Assembly (NCBI GenBank): GCA_964621455.1
Contig: CAZULW010000030.1
Location: forward strand, 1 to 26,136
DNA length: 26,136 nt
Direction of reading: 5' to 3'
Source of the DNA: G020354025 sp964621455
GTDB taxonomy: Bacteria; Fidelibacterota; Marinisomatia; SCGC-AAA003-L08; TS1B11
Shown here: one piece after another, positions 1-7,806 of the stretch
Layout: every line of letters starts with the position of its first letter
How positions within the stretch are numbered: the first letter of the stretch is position 1
Program-made: the position numbers and the translations under genes
The notes under the pieces: generated by a model
Seen by the model: the letters and a program-made list of their open reading frames with translations, nothing else
Database searches by the model: none
What the model was told of the DNA's origin: nothing

Positions 1-1
1 G

Positions 2-67
2 GCCCGGGATGTCCTGGTGGATCAAAGCTATCTGGAAGAGCTGCGGGCCCGGCGCACCGGAGCTTAA
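2..67 (+). CDS. 3' end of an unidentified protein gene (partial)
   Basis: An open frame enters from the left edge and ends at a TAA at 65-67. It reads as a charged 21-residue C-terminus containing the run Leu-Glu-Glu-Leu-Arg-Ala-Arg-Arg. Codon use (GTC, CTG, CGG, GCC) matches the downstream genes, which supports it being real coding sequence. It lies upstream of rfbB on the same strand, so a nucleotide-sugar or envelope gene is plausible, but too little is visible to name a family. Confidence 0.5.
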   Translation, partial: ARDVLVDQSYLEELRARRTGA

Positions 68-206
68 ATAAAGAATCACCACAGAGGCATGTCCTGAGGC
101 TTCCCGAAGGAGCACTGAGAACCCGGAGAATATTTTTTCATTTGGGAATATTAATTAATCTACACAGTAAGTTAAGACTCTGTTGATATGATCAATTTTC
201 TTATCT

Positions 207-238
207 CTGTGTGCTCTGTGTTCTCTGTGGTTAATTAA
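207..238 (+). repeat. 9-bp tandem repeat block abutting the rfbB start codon
   Basis: Three units of a degenerate 9-mer (CTGTGTGCT at 207, CTGTGTTCT at 216, then CTGTGG at 225) end in GTTAATTAA directly before the rfbB ATG. The same unit and the same CTCTGTGGTTAA ending recur at 23810-23846. An inverted copy of the last 9 bases (ACCACAGAG, 78-86 against 223-231) lies 140 bp upstream. On the complementary strand the unit reads as repeated Arg-Glu-His, the signature of spurious ORFs seen in many environmental genomes. No Shine-Dalgarno sequence is left between the block and rfbB. Confidence 0.75.
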
Positions 239-1375
239 ATGACAGCTTCTGAGAAAAGATTTCTGGTCACCGGCGGCGCCGGCTTCATCGGCGGGAACTT
301 CGTCGCCAAAGCGCTGGGTGAGCAGCTGGGTGAGGTCCTGGTGCTGGACAAGCTCACTTACGCCGGTCACCGGGCCACCCTGCGCCCCTGGGAGGGACAC
401 CCGGCCTACCGCTTCGTCCAGGGGGACATCGGTGACCGGGACCTGGTGCGCCGGCTCCTGGGGGAATTCCGGCCTACCTACGTAGTGAACTTCGCCGCCG
501 AATCCCACGTGGACCGGAGTATTGAGTCGGCCCACGATTTCATTGAAACCAATATTGTGGGCACCTATGTCCTTATGGATGAGACCCTGACCTACTGGCA
601 GGATCTCTCAGGGGATGAGGCCAGATCGTTCCGCTTTCACCATGTCTCTACGGATGAGGTCTACGGCAGCTTGGGGGCCACCGGCTATTTCAGCGAGCAG
701 ACGCCCTACGCCCCCAACTCGCCCTACGCCGCCTCCAAAGCCGCCTCGGACCACCTGGTGCGGGCTTACCGCCGGACCCACCAGCTGCCTGCCACCATCA
801 CCAACTGCTCCAACAACTACGGGCCGTACCAGTTTCCCGAAAAGCTGATCCCCCTGGCGCTTATGAACGCCCTGGAGGGGAAATCCATTCCCGTCTACGG
901 CGACGGCCTGAATGTCCGGGACTGGCTCTACGTGGAGGACCACTGCGAGGCCATTCTCCAGGTGCTGGCGCACGGTCAACCGGGAGAGACATACAACGTG
1001 GGCGGCCGCAGTGAGATGACCAACCTGGACCTCCTCCATACTCTATTCCAATGTCTGAAGGATCAGGCCGACCTTGTCCAGGAGCACACCCGTCTGGCTA
1101 ACGCAGCCGGACAGGCCGATTACCGCACCGACGTTGACTACACCGCCCTCATCGAGTTTGTCCCCGACCGGCCCGGCCACGACCGGCGCTATGCCATTGA
1201 CACCGGGAAAATCCAGCGGGAACTGGGCTGGTCCCCCAGGGAAAGCCTCCGTACCGGCCTGACCAAAACCGTCACCTGGTATGTCACTAACCTGGATTGG
1301 TGCCGGGAGGTGCTGAAGGACAATTACGACCGCCGACGATTGGGATCGGCCAGGCGGCCAGGCCCCTACCGGTGA
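239..1375 (+). CDS. rfbB: dTDP-glucose 4,6-dehydratase
   Basis: Predicted to convert dTDP-glucose to dTDP-4-keto-6-deoxyglucose, the second step of dTDP-rhamnose synthesis, in the cytosol. The 378-residue product is a short-chain dehydrogenase fold. It has the NAD-binding Thr-Gly-Gly-Ala-Gly-Phe-Ile-Gly at residues 11-18, the dehydratase Thr-Asp-Glu triad at 138-140 and the catalytic Tyr163-x3-Lys167. It is slightly longer than the usual 350-360 residues because of a basic C-terminal extension. The ATG at 239 is kept because the conserved Rossmann strand begins eight codons later. It has no visible ribosome-binding site and sits directly against a repeat block. The stop overlaps the next gene by 4 nt. 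No rfbA, rfbC or rfbD is in view. Confidence 0.95.
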   Translation: MTASEKRFLVTGGAGFIGGNFVAKALGEQLGEVLVLDKLTYAGHRATLRPWEGHPAYRFVQGDIGDRDLVRRLLGEFRPTYVVNFAAESHVDRSIESAHDFIETNIVGTYVLMDETLTYWQDLSGDEARSFRFHHVSTDEVYGSLGATGYFSEQTPYAPNSPYAASKAASDHLVRAYRRTHQLPATITNCSNNYGPYQFPEKLIPLALMNALEGKSIPVYGDGLNVRDWLYVEDHCEAILQVLAHGQPGETYNVGGRSEMTNLDLLHTLFQCLKDQADLVQEHTRLANAAGQADYRTDVDYTALIEFVPDRPGHDRRYAIDTGKIQRELGWSPRESLRTGLTKTVTWYVTNLDWCREVLKDNYDRRRLGSARRPGPYR

Positions 1376-1977
1376 TCAGGTCACCACTACTGCTTGCTGT
1401 GGGGCTGTTTCTGGCTCCCGCGGCCCACGGGCAACAGGGAGAGCCGTTTCATAGGATGGTGGATGCCTTTCTGGCAAGGACGCCCATGAAGGTGAACTAT
1501 CATTATACCCTGACGAGCGGCAGTTTCCGGCAGGACACAACCGGTACGCTGGTACTGATTGGCCCCGGCGTTTTCCGGCTGGAACTGTGGGATAAGGTAT
1601 ATGGCAGCGATGGCAGCTCTCTCTACCTGCATGATCGGAACACCCACCAGACCGTCATCGACTCGCTGCGCTGGACGGATATGAACCTGTGGGTGCGATT
1701 GCTCCACGGTGACCTGCCGCCGGGAACGGTCACGACCCTGGCCGAGCCTTCCCATGAAGGCATAGTACGTTGGGAACTGCGCCACGAGGAGCCGTGGTGG
1801 TTCAGTGTGGTGAGAATAGATACGTCCGCCTGGATCATTCGTGAGATTCAACTGCGTGAGGAGCTGGAGTGGCAGCACCTTGTGCGGCTGGGTGTACCTG
1901 AGTCGTGGAACAACACGAATCCGGATTCCTTCATTACTCTGGAGGACTTGCCCGGCCAGCGCCTGGACTTGAGGTAG
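1372..1977 (+). CDS. LolA-like outer-membrane lipoprotein carrier protein
   Basis: A 201-residue exported protein. The GTG at 1372 overlaps the rfbB stop (GTGA). It is chosen because it places an ideal signal peptide at the N-terminus: Ile-Arg, a Leu/Val-rich core, then Ala-His-Gly-Gln as the cleavage region. The longer frame from 1297 would run far into rfbB. The mature part shows the LolA pattern: a segment like Gly-Thr-Leu-Val-Leu-Ile-Gly-Pro-Gly-Val-Phe-Arg-Leu-Glu, followed by Ser-Asp-Gly-Ser-Ser-Leu-Tyr-Leu-His-Asp and a Thr-Val-Ile-Asp-Ser strand. LolA-type proteins carry lipoproteins across the periplasm. Identity rests on these patterns only, so a related LolA-fold protein (LolA-like, DUF-type) is possible. 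Confidence 0.7.
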   Translation: MIRSPLLLAVGLFLAPAAHGQQGEPFHRMVDAFLARTPMKVNYHYTLTSGSFRQDTTGTLVLIGPGVFRLELWDKVYGSDGSSLYLHDRNTHQTVIDSLRWTDMNLWVRLLHGDLPPGTVTTLAEPSHEGIVRWELRHEEPWWFSVVRIDTSAWIIREIQLREELEWQHLVRLGVPESWNNTNPDSFITLEDLPGQRLDLR

Positions 1978-1988
1978 CAGAGCATTAC

Positions 1989-2951
1989 ATGAAGCGACTC
2001 ATCATTGGCCTGATAATCAGCCTTGCAGCCTTGTGGTGGGCTTTCAGGAGCCTGGACTGGCAGGCCTTCCGGGAGGCGCTGGCTCAGGCGAATTTTGTAT
2101 GGATCATTGTCTCCGCGCTGGTCCTCCTGGCATCAAATCCACTGCGGGGAGTACGCTGGCGTATATTCATAGAACCCGTAAAGGAAGTCTCCGTACGCCT
2201 GACCACCGAAGCCACCATGGTGGGCTATTTCGGTAACAACGCCCTTCCCTTCCGATTAGGGGAGCTACTGCGCGCCCATTTCATTGCCCGGCAGGCCCGG
2301 GCGCCGTTGACTCAAATGTTCGGTACCGTTATTGTCGAGCGGGTGGTGGATGTCTTAGCTGCCCTGACGCTTCTGGTGTTTTTACCCTTTATGGGTGCGT
2401 TGCCGGAACGGCTCATGCAACTGGTCCTGTGGACAGTGGCTGTTTGTCTGGTGCTTGGCTTGGTAACTGTCTGGCTGGTGCGACGTGACGGAGGGATCCC
2501 TTTCGTCAGGGGCCGGCTGAAGCGCTTCCTGGACGACCTGCAACTGGGCTTTGCCAGCCTGCAGCGGGGGCGGAAACACTTCCTGACCATTTTCCTGACT
2601 ACTGTTGTTATCTGGTTTCTGTATCTGGCGAACATTCATATCACGCAATACGCCATGGGCTTGGGATTGTCGCTGGTTCAGTCCTACCTGATCCTGGTGG
2701 CTACAACCCTGGTGCTGGGGATACCTGCCGCCCCGGGATTTGTGGGTACGTTCCATGCCGCTGTGATCATGGTCTGTGTAAGCATGTTCTCGATTAACCT
2801 GGCCGACGCCCAGGCTATGGCAGTGGTGCTTCATGCCATCGGCTATATTCCGAGTACAATCATCGGAGCGATATTCTACTTTAAGTCCCACCTGCGCCTG
2901 CAGGATGTACAGGTCCAGTCATTGAAACCGGAACCGGGGAGTGACCGGTGA
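1989..2951 (+). CDS. LPG-synthase transmembrane / flippase-like integral membrane protein (UPF0104 type)
   Basis: A 320-residue polytopic membrane protein. The ATG at 1989 is preceded by a GAGGT motif near 1970 and starts a basic residue pair followed by a hydrophobic helix. The frame upstream of it overlaps the LolA-like gene and looks non-coding. About eight hydrophobic segments are visible. The family hallmarks include the early Asn-Pro-Leu-Arg-Gly-Val-Arg-Trp motif, the Phe-Gly-Thr-Val-Ile-Val-Glu-Arg-Val-Val-Asp motif and the late Pro-Ala-Ala-Pro-Gly-Phe-Val-Gly-Thr segment. Members include the membrane part of lysylphosphatidylglycerol synthase and AglD/YbhN-like proteins, with roles in lipid or glycan-lipid handling. 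The substrate here is unknown. It overlaps the next gene by 4 nt (GTGA). Confidence 0.85.
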   Translation: MKRLIIGLIISLAALWWAFRSLDWQAFREALAQANFVWIIVSALVLLASNPLRGVRWRIFIEPVKEVSVRLTTEATMVGYFGNNALPFRLGELLRAHFIARQARAPLTQMFGTVIVERVVDVLAALTLLVFLPFMGALPERLMQLVLWTVAVCLVLGLVTVWLVRRDGGIPFVRGRLKRFLDDLQLGFASLQRGRKHFLTIFLTTVVIWFLYLANIHITQYAMGLGLSLVQSYLILVATTLVLGIPAAPGFVGTFHAAVIMVCVSMFSINLADAQAMAVVLHAIGYIPSTIIGAIFYFKSHLRLQDVQVQSLKPEPGSDR

Positions 2952-3472
2952 GTTCCTATCAGCTGCTGCTGTTCGACCGGGACGGCACCCTCACCTATGA
3001 AGAGCGGACCTGCCACCGGGACCTGTCAGCTCTGCCCCCCTATCCCTTCACCGGCGCCACGCTCAAAGACCTGCATTCGGAGGGTTATCCTCTGGCGGTG
3101 GTAACCAACCAGAGCGGTATAGCCAGGGGGTACTGGAGCATGGAAGAGTTACAGGCCCTGCACGAGCGGTTTTGCCGGGAGTGGGGGGTAACACCCCGCT
3201 TCTACATCTGCCCCCACCATCCCGATGACGGCTGCCGGTGCCGCAAGCCTGAACCCGGCCTGCTCCAGCAGGCTATGTCAGAACATAAAGTCTCGCCTGA
3301 AGCGTGCCTCGTGATCGGCGATTCCCTGGCCGATTACGGCGCTGCTCAAAGAGCGGGTACGGCCTTTGCGCTGGTGCTGACCGGCCGGGGCCGTGCCACC
3401 CGCGACCAGCTGCCCGAGCCGCCAGCGATGGTGCTGGACACTGTGGCCGGTTTGCGCGGACATCTCACCTGA
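2948..3472 (+). CDS. gmhB: HAD-IIIA phosphatase, probable D-glycero-D-manno-heptose 1,7-bisphosphate phosphatase
   Basis: A 174-residue cytosolic HAD phosphatase. GTG at 2948 overlaps the preceding stop and puts the catalytic Asp10-Arg-Asp12-Gly-Thr motif near the N-terminus, as the family requires. Motif II is Thr-Asn-Gln-Ser-Gly at 53-57, and motif IV is Gly124-Asp125-Ser with Asp129. A zinc-binding Cys88-Pro-His90 ... Cys96-Arg-Cys98 loop is the GmhB / histidinol-phosphatase signature. GmhB removes the C7 phosphate during ADP-heptose synthesis for lipopolysaccharide core. Neighbouring sugar and wall genes favour the heptose role over histidine synthesis, but substrate specificity cannot be fixed from sequence alone. 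Confidence 0.85.
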   Translation: MSSYQLLLFDRDGTLTYEERTCHRDLSALPPYPFTGATLKDLHSEGYPLAVVTNQSGIARGYWSMEELQALHERFCREWGVTPRFYICPHHPDDGCRCRKPEPGLLQQAMSEHKVSPEACLVIGDSLADYGAAQRAGTAFALVLTGRGRATRDQLPEPPAMVLDTVAGLRGHLT

Positions 3473-3473
3473 T

Positions 3474-4442
3474 ATGCCTCGCTCCTCCAACAGCTTGACC
3501 ATCGCTGTCCTCCTGGGAGGGACCAATTCGGAGCGTGATGTTTCCATGGAGTCCGGCCGGCGGGTGCTGGACGCGCTCCATACCCTGGGTTATGAAGCGG
3601 TCCCCATCGTTTACGAGGGGGACCTCGCCGCTACCACCGTGGCCCTCCGGGGCTTTGACCTGGTCTTCAATGCCCTGCACGGCGGTGATGGGGAAGACGG
3701 CACCGTTCAGGCGACCTTCGATAAAGCTGGAATCATATACACGGGCTCCCGCCCTCAAGCCTCCCGCCTCGCTATGGATAAGCACGCCTGCAAGGAGCGG
3801 ATGGTGGAGGCTGGCATACCCACGGCCCCCTGGGTAAGCCTGACGCTGGACGACGATGCTTTTATTCCCCACGGCGCGAATTATCCCGCCCTCGTGACGT
3901 TTCTGGAAGAACATCCCTACCCGGTAGTGGTCAAGCCCAACCACGAGGGAAGCACGGTAGGCTTCTCTCATGTCGAGGTCCCCACCGACCTGGACGAGGC
4001 CCTGCTGCTGGCCCGGGAGTTCGGTCCCCGGGTATTGGTGGAGACCTACATTCCGGGACGGGAACTCACCGCTGCGATCCTGAAACAACGACCCTTACCC
4101 GTTGTGGAAATCATCCCCAGGCATCAGTCATACGACTACGAGTGCAAGTACACCGACGGCATGAGTACCTATGTTGTGCCCGCTGACCTGCCCCTGGATA
4201 TCACTGTGGCCATCCAGGACGCAGCCCGCCGGCTGTATGAGGAGCTGGGCTGCCGCCATTACGCCCGCGTTGACTTCCGCCTGAATCCTGATGGACAGTT
4301 TTTCTGCCTGGAGCTCAACACCCTCCCCGGTATGACCTCCCACAGCCTGGTGCCCATGGCGGCCAAGGCCGTGGGGATAAGTTTCACCGAACTGATTGAC
4401 CGCATTGTCAAGCTGGTGCTGCCGAATCAGGGATCGAGGTAA
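3474..4442 (+). CDS. ddl: D-alanine--D-alanine ligase
   Basis: An ATP-grasp enzyme that joins two D-alanines for peptidoglycan precursors in the cytosol. The ATG at 3474 follows the gmhB stop by one base. The 322-residue product opens with the family motif Gly-Gly-Thr-Asn-Ser-Glu-Arg-Asp-Val-Ser at 15-24, which contains the catalytic glutamate. His-Gly-Gly-Asp-Gly-Glu-Asp-Gly follows at 69-76, then the ATP-binding Val-Val-Val-Lys-Pro near 151-155. The C-terminal metal-binding set is Arg-Val-Asp-Phe-Arg and Leu-Glu-Leu-Asn-Thr-Leu-Pro-Gly-Met-Thr. It is slightly longer than typical Ddl (about 306). Its stop is adjacent to the cysS start, which suggests co-transcription. Confidence 0.95.
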   Translation: MPRSSNSLTIAVLLGGTNSERDVSMESGRRVLDALHTLGYEAVPIVYEGDLAATTVALRGFDLVFNALHGGDGEDGTVQATFDKAGIIYTGSRPQASRLAMDKHACKERMVEAGIPTAPWVSLTLDDDAFIPHGANYPALVTFLEEHPYPVVVKPNHEGSTVGFSHVEVPTDLDEALLLAREFGPRVLVETYIPGRELTAAILKQRPLPVVEIIPRHQSYDYECKYTDGMSTYVVPADLPLDITVAIQDAARRLYEELGCRHYARVDFRLNPDGQFFCLELNTLPGMTSHSLVPMAAKAVGISFTELIDRIVKLVLPNQGSR

Positions 4443-5831
4443 ATGGCCCTGAAGTTCATCAACACTCTCAGCCGCCAATTGGAGACCTTCGAGCCCATCC
4501 ATGCCGGGGAAGTGCGCCTGTACACCTGCGGCCCCACGGTCTACGACACGGCCCATATCGGGAACCTGCGGACCTTCATGTTCGAGGACCTGCTCAAGCG
4601 CTATCTCCTCTATAAAGGCTACCGGGTGAGCCACGTCATGAATATAACCGACGTGGATGATAAGACCATCGGCCGCGCCATCGCCGAGGGGCAGCCCCTG
4701 GCGGAGCTGGCCGAGCACTATAGCCAGCTTTTCCTGGAGGACCTCAGGACGCTCAACATCCTGCCCGCTGACCACCTGCCCCGGGCCACCGAGTTCGTTC
4801 CGCAGATGGTGGAGGCTATAAAAGTGCTGCTTGAAAAGGACCACGCCTACCGGACCGATGAAGGCTCGGTGTTCTTTGATATATCCTCCTTTCCCGAATA
4901 TGGCCGTCTGGCCCGCCTGGATCCGCAGCAGCTCAGGTCGGGTGAGCGGGTGGCCGATGACGATTATGAGAAGGGCGAGGCCCGGGATTTCGCCCTGTGG
5001 AAAGCCCACAAACCCACCGACGGCGATTATGCCTGGCCCTCCCCGTGGGGTGAGGGCCGCCCCGGGTGGCATATTGAGTGCAGCATCATGTCTACTCACT
5101 CTCTGGGCAAGCACTTCGACATCCACTGCGGCGGGGTGGACAATATATTCCCTCACCATGAGAACGAGATTGCCCAGAGCCAGTGCCTGCTCGACACACC
5201 CTTTGTAAACCTGTGGCTCCACAGCGAGCACCTCATCGTGGAGGGCCAGAAGATGAGCAAGTCCCTGGGCAATATTTATACCCTGCGGGATGTGCTTGAC
5301 AAGAAGTGCTCTCCGGAGGCAGTACGCTATACACTGCTCGCCACCCACTACCGGCAGAAGCTCAACTTTAGCTTTCCCAGGGTGCGTGAGTCTCAGCAGG
5401 CGGTTAACCGCCTGCGGGAGCTGAGCCGGCGCCTGGAAGAGGTGCCTCCCTCGCAAACTGGTGCTCAGCCCGAGCCCCCCCACGGGGCGGTAGAAGCGGC
5501 CCTGGACGATGATCTCAACATCGCCGGTGCCCTGGGAGCCATCTTCGGCTGGGCGAAGGAGCTGTTTGGTCGCATGGACGAGCACAATCTCTCCCATGAG
5601 GCGGCCCGGATGAGCCTGAAAGCCCTGCGCCGCTACGATGATATTCTGGGGGTTATCTACTTCAACCTGGATTTGGAGGCAGACGAAGGCGTCAAGGCCC
5701 TGATCGAGGAGCGGGATCGGGCCAGGAAAGCCAGGGATTGGGCTCGTGCCGATGCCATCCGGGAGGAGCTGCTGGCCCGGGGCATCGTGCTGGAGGATAC
5801 TCCCGCCGGAACCGTCTGGAAGAAGGGCTAG
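4443..5831 (+). CDS. cysS: cysteinyl-tRNA synthetase
   Basis: Class Ia aminoacyl-tRNA synthetase charging tRNA-Cys. At 462 residues it matches the family length. The HIGH-type motif His-Ile-Gly-Asn is at 38-41 and Lys-Met-Ser-Lys-Ser at 270-274. The zinc site is given by Cys29, Cys213, His238 and Glu242. The ATG begins immediately after the ddl stop, with a GAGG-like sequence just upstream inside ddl. It is the last gene of the envelope-oriented run. The following 196 bp carry no gene, no obvious terminator and a possible promoter for the ribosomal operon. Confidence 0.97.
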   Translation: MALKFINTLSRQLETFEPIHAGEVRLYTCGPTVYDTAHIGNLRTFMFEDLLKRYLLYKGYRVSHVMNITDVDDKTIGRAIAEGQPLAELAEHYSQLFLEDLRTLNILPADHLPRATEFVPQMVEAIKVLLEKDHAYRTDEGSVFFDISSFPEYGRLARLDPQQLRSGERVADDDYEKGEARDFALWKAHKPTDGDYAWPSPWGEGRPGWHIECSIMSTHSLGKHFDIHCGGVDNIFPHHENEIAQSQCLLDTPFVNLWLHSEHLIVEGQKMSKSLGNIYTLRDVLDKKCSPEAVRYTLLATHYRQKLNFSFPRVRESQQAVNRLRELSRRLEEVPPSQTGAQPEPPHGAVEAALDDDLNIAGALGAIFGWAKELFGRMDEHNLSHEAARMSLKALRRYDDILGVIYFNLDLEADEGVKALIEERDRARKARDWARADAIREELLARGIVLEDTPAGTVWKKG

Positions 5832-5973
5832 GAAACCTGCCGGAGGATATGGACATACGGGGTTATTGATCCAGCTCTCCCGCCCTGTTGCAACGCTGGC
5901 AAGACCAGGCTGAATTGCTGCCTGGATGGTTAAACCATGTTTATGAGCTCGACAAATGCGGCCCTGAAAAGCC

Positions 5974-6001
5974 TTGATCTTCATATCAAAGTACAAATAA
6001 T
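5974..6001 (+). promoter_or_regulatory. candidate promoter for the rplM operon
   Basis: TTGATC at 5974-5979 and AATAAT at 5996-6001 are separated by 16 bp and lie 27 bp before the rplM start, in an AT-rich stretch unlike the surrounding GC-rich sequence. This resembles a sigma-70 promoter (4/6 and 5/6 matches). FCB-group promoters can differ from this consensus, so it is a candidate only. Confidence 0.3.
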
Positions 6002-6027
6002 TTTGCGCAATTAATAATTATGGATTT

Positions 6028-6456
6028 ATGAGAACATTCTCACTCAAAGCGGAAGGCATTAAAAAGGACTGGTATCTGGTGGATGCCGAAGGGCAAGTGC
6101 TGGGACGCCTGGCAGCCCGTATCGCTGCCGTACTGCGCGGCAAGCACAAGCCGACCTTTTCTCCCCATCTGGATATGGGCGATTGCGTAGTGGTAACTAA
6201 TGCCGAAAAAGTCGTTGCCACCGGGGCCAAGGAGACTAAAAAGGTCTACTGGCATCACAGTGGTTTCCCTGGCGGCCAGAAAACCAAGACTCTGGAGACC
6301 ATGCGCAAAAAGTACCCCGAACGGATCATCAGGAATGCCGTGCGGGGGATGCTGCCCCATAACCGCTTAGGGCGCAAGATGCTCAAACACCTGAAAGTTT
6401 ACGCTGGCCCCGACCATCCCCACCAGGCACAACTACCCCAACCTCTGGATACGTAA
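6028..6456 (+). CDS. rplM: 50S ribosomal protein L13
   Basis: Large-subunit protein that binds 23S rRNA early in assembly. The 142-residue product shows the L13 core: Trp-Tyr-Leu-Val-Asp-Ala, then Val-Leu-Gly-Arg-Leu-Ala-Ala-Arg-Ile-Ala. A central Lys-Val-Tyr-Trp-His-His-Ser-Gly-Phe-Pro-Gly-Gly block and Val-Arg-Gly-Met-Leu-Pro-His-Asn-Arg-Leu-Gly-Arg follow. Length matches the family. The ATG at 6028 has no Shine-Dalgarno sequence in its AT-rich leader, a common trait in some FCB lineages. It is followed after 7 nt by rpsI, the usual pair. Confidence 0.97.
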   Translation: MRTFSLKAEGIKKDWYLVDAEGQVLGRLAARIAAVLRGKHKPTFSPHLDMGDCVVVTNAEKVVATGAKETKKVYWHHSGFPGGQKTKTLETMRKKYPERIIRNAVRGMLPHNRLGRKMLKHLKVYAGPDHPHQAQLPQPLDT

Positions 6457-6463
6457 GCAGCTT

Positions 6464-6856
6464 ATGACGAAAGTTATTGCGCGGACTATAGGCAGACGCA
6501 AGTCTGCGGTTGCCCGGGTGCAGCTGGAAAGTGGCAAGGGCAACATTGTGATTAACAAGCGTGAATTCGACGACTATTTCCACCGCGAGATCCATAAGAA
6601 GCTCCTGATGGAGCCGCTGGAGGCCGTGGGCGTGGCAGGCCAATATGATATCAAGGCCAATGTACGCGGAGGAGGGCTTTCCGGTCAGGCGGGTGCCGTA
6701 CGCTTGGCCATTGCCCGCGCGTTGGAGAAAGTAAACGAGGACTTTCGCCTGACCCTCAAGCAGGGCGGCTTCCTGACTCGTGACGCCCGGGAAGTGGAAC
6801 GCAAGAAGTACGGACAGCCGGGCGCCAGGAAGCGGTTCCAATTCTCGAAACGTTAA
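6464..6856 (+). CDS. rpsI: 30S ribosomal protein S9
   Basis: Small-subunit protein whose C-terminal tail reaches the P-site tRNA. The 130-residue product begins with the family pattern Thr-Ile-Gly-Arg-Arg-Lys-Ser-Ala-Val-Ala-Arg-Val. A central Gly-Gly-Gly-Leu-Ser-Gly-Gln-Ala-Gly-Ala loop follows, and the protein ends in the hallmark basic Phe-Ser-Lys-Arg. The start lies 7 nt after rplM. The length is normal. Confidence 0.97.
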   Translation: MTKVIARTIGRRKSAVARVQLESGKGNIVINKREFDDYFHREIHKKLLMEPLEAVGVAGQYDIKANVRGGGLSGQAGAVRLAIARALEKVNEDFRLTLKQGGFLTRDAREVERKKYGQPGARKRFQFSKR

Positions 6857-6879
6857 ACGGATTACCTTTAAGGGAGAGT

Positions 6880-7806
6880 ATGACCTTATCATCCCAGGTA
6901 ACGGTTGAAAACCTGATCAGCGCCGGTGCCCACTTCGGGCACCTCACCAGCCGCTGGCACCCCCATTACAAGCCGTACATCTATATGGAAAAAAACGGCA
7001 TCCACATCATCGATATTCAGCAAACCATACAATGTTTGCATTACGCCATCGATATAGTTACCAAGATTGTCCGGGAGGGTGGTACCGTCCTGTTTATTGG
7101 CACCAAGAAGCAGGCCAAGGATATTCTACAGCGAGAAGCCGACCGCTGCGGCATGTACTACGTAGTGGAGCGCTGGCTGGGGGGTACCCTCACCAACTTT
7201 GCCACCATCAAACGCAGTATTAAACGACTGCAGCAGTTGGAAAAGGATGCCGATACCCTCTACCAGACCTTGACTAAGAAAGAAATCCTGCGTCTGGAAC
7301 GTGAGCGGATTCGCCTGGCCGATCAGCACCGGGGTATCAAGGACATGAAGCAGCTCCCCGATGTTGTCTACGTCGTGGACAGCCAGTATGAAGCTACAGC
7401 CATCAGGGAGGCTCAGCGTCTGGAAATCCCCGTCATTGCGATCGTAGACAGTAACACTGACCCAATCCTGGTAGATTACCCTATACCTGCCAATGATGAT
7501 TCCCTCCGTACCATTCAGTTGATCACGGAGGCCCTTACCACTGCCATTGTTGCCGCTCGAGGCGGCCAGTCCTTCGAAGTCGAAGAGGAGACCAAGGCCG
7601 AAGCCGATAAAGCCGCTGAGGAAGCCGCCTTAAAGGATGAGGAGGCTGTCTCGGAGGACAAAGAGGCCGCTCAGAAGGGCAAGAAGGCCGCCTTAAAGGA
7701 TAAGGAAGCCGCCTCGAAGGGCAAGAAAGCCGCCTCAAAGGACGATGAAACCGCATCGGAGGACAAAGCCGTAGAGGAAGTGAAGGGGGGAGAGGAAAAA
7801 GCGTGA
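6880..7806 (+). CDS. rpsB: 30S ribosomal protein S2 with repetitive charged C-terminal tail
   Basis: Small-subunit protein S2. The core, about residues 1-228, is standard: Gly-Ala-His-Phe-Gly-His near 16-21, Phe-Ile-Gly-Thr-Lys-Lys-Gln-Ala at 72-79, Glu-Arg-Trp-Leu-Gly-Gly-Thr-Leu-Thr-Asn at 97-106, and Pro-Ile-Pro-Ala-Asn-Asp-Asp at 201-207. It then carries an 80-residue Ala/Lys/Glu/Asp-rich tail absent from typical S2 (about 240-260 residues). Most of the tail is seven tandem heptapeptides at 247-295. A purine-rich GGGAGAG lies immediately before the ATG. The stop overlaps the tsf start (GTGA). The tail could extend S2 on the cytosolic face of the 30S subunit; its role is unknown. Confidence 0.95.
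   Translation: MTLSSQVTVENLISAGAHFGHLTSRWHPHYKPYIYMEKNGIHIIDIQQTIQCLHYAIDIVTKIVREGGTVLFIGTKKQAKDILQREADRCGMYYVVERWLGGTLTNFATIKRSIKRLQQLEKDADTLYQTLTKKEILRLERERIRLADQHRGIKDMKQLPDVVYVVDSQYEATAIREAQRLEIPVIAIVDSNTDPILVDYPIPANDDSLRTIQLITEALTTAIVAARGGQSFEVEEETKAEADKAAEEAALKDEEAVSEDKEAAQKGKKAALKDKEAASKGKKAASKDDETASEDKAVEEVKGGEEKA
7618..7764 (+). repeat. seven tandem 21-bp units encoding a heptapeptide array in S2
   Basis: In-frame units of 21 bp encode EEAALKD, EEAVSED, KEAAQKG, KKAALKD, KEAASKG, KKAASKD and DETASED in succession (S2 residues 247-295). Each has Ala or an equivalent small residue near position 3-4 and a charged pair around it. Units 1 and 4 are the closest to each other, as are units 5 and 6, which suggests growth by duplication of two-unit blocks. 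The unit length of seven fits an amphipathic helix. Confidence 0.85.

Noticed and set aside
4128..5996. 622-residue minus-strand open frame
   Set aside because: It is antisense to ddl and cysS, both with complete conserved motifs. Its composition reflects GC-rich third positions, and no family pattern is visible.
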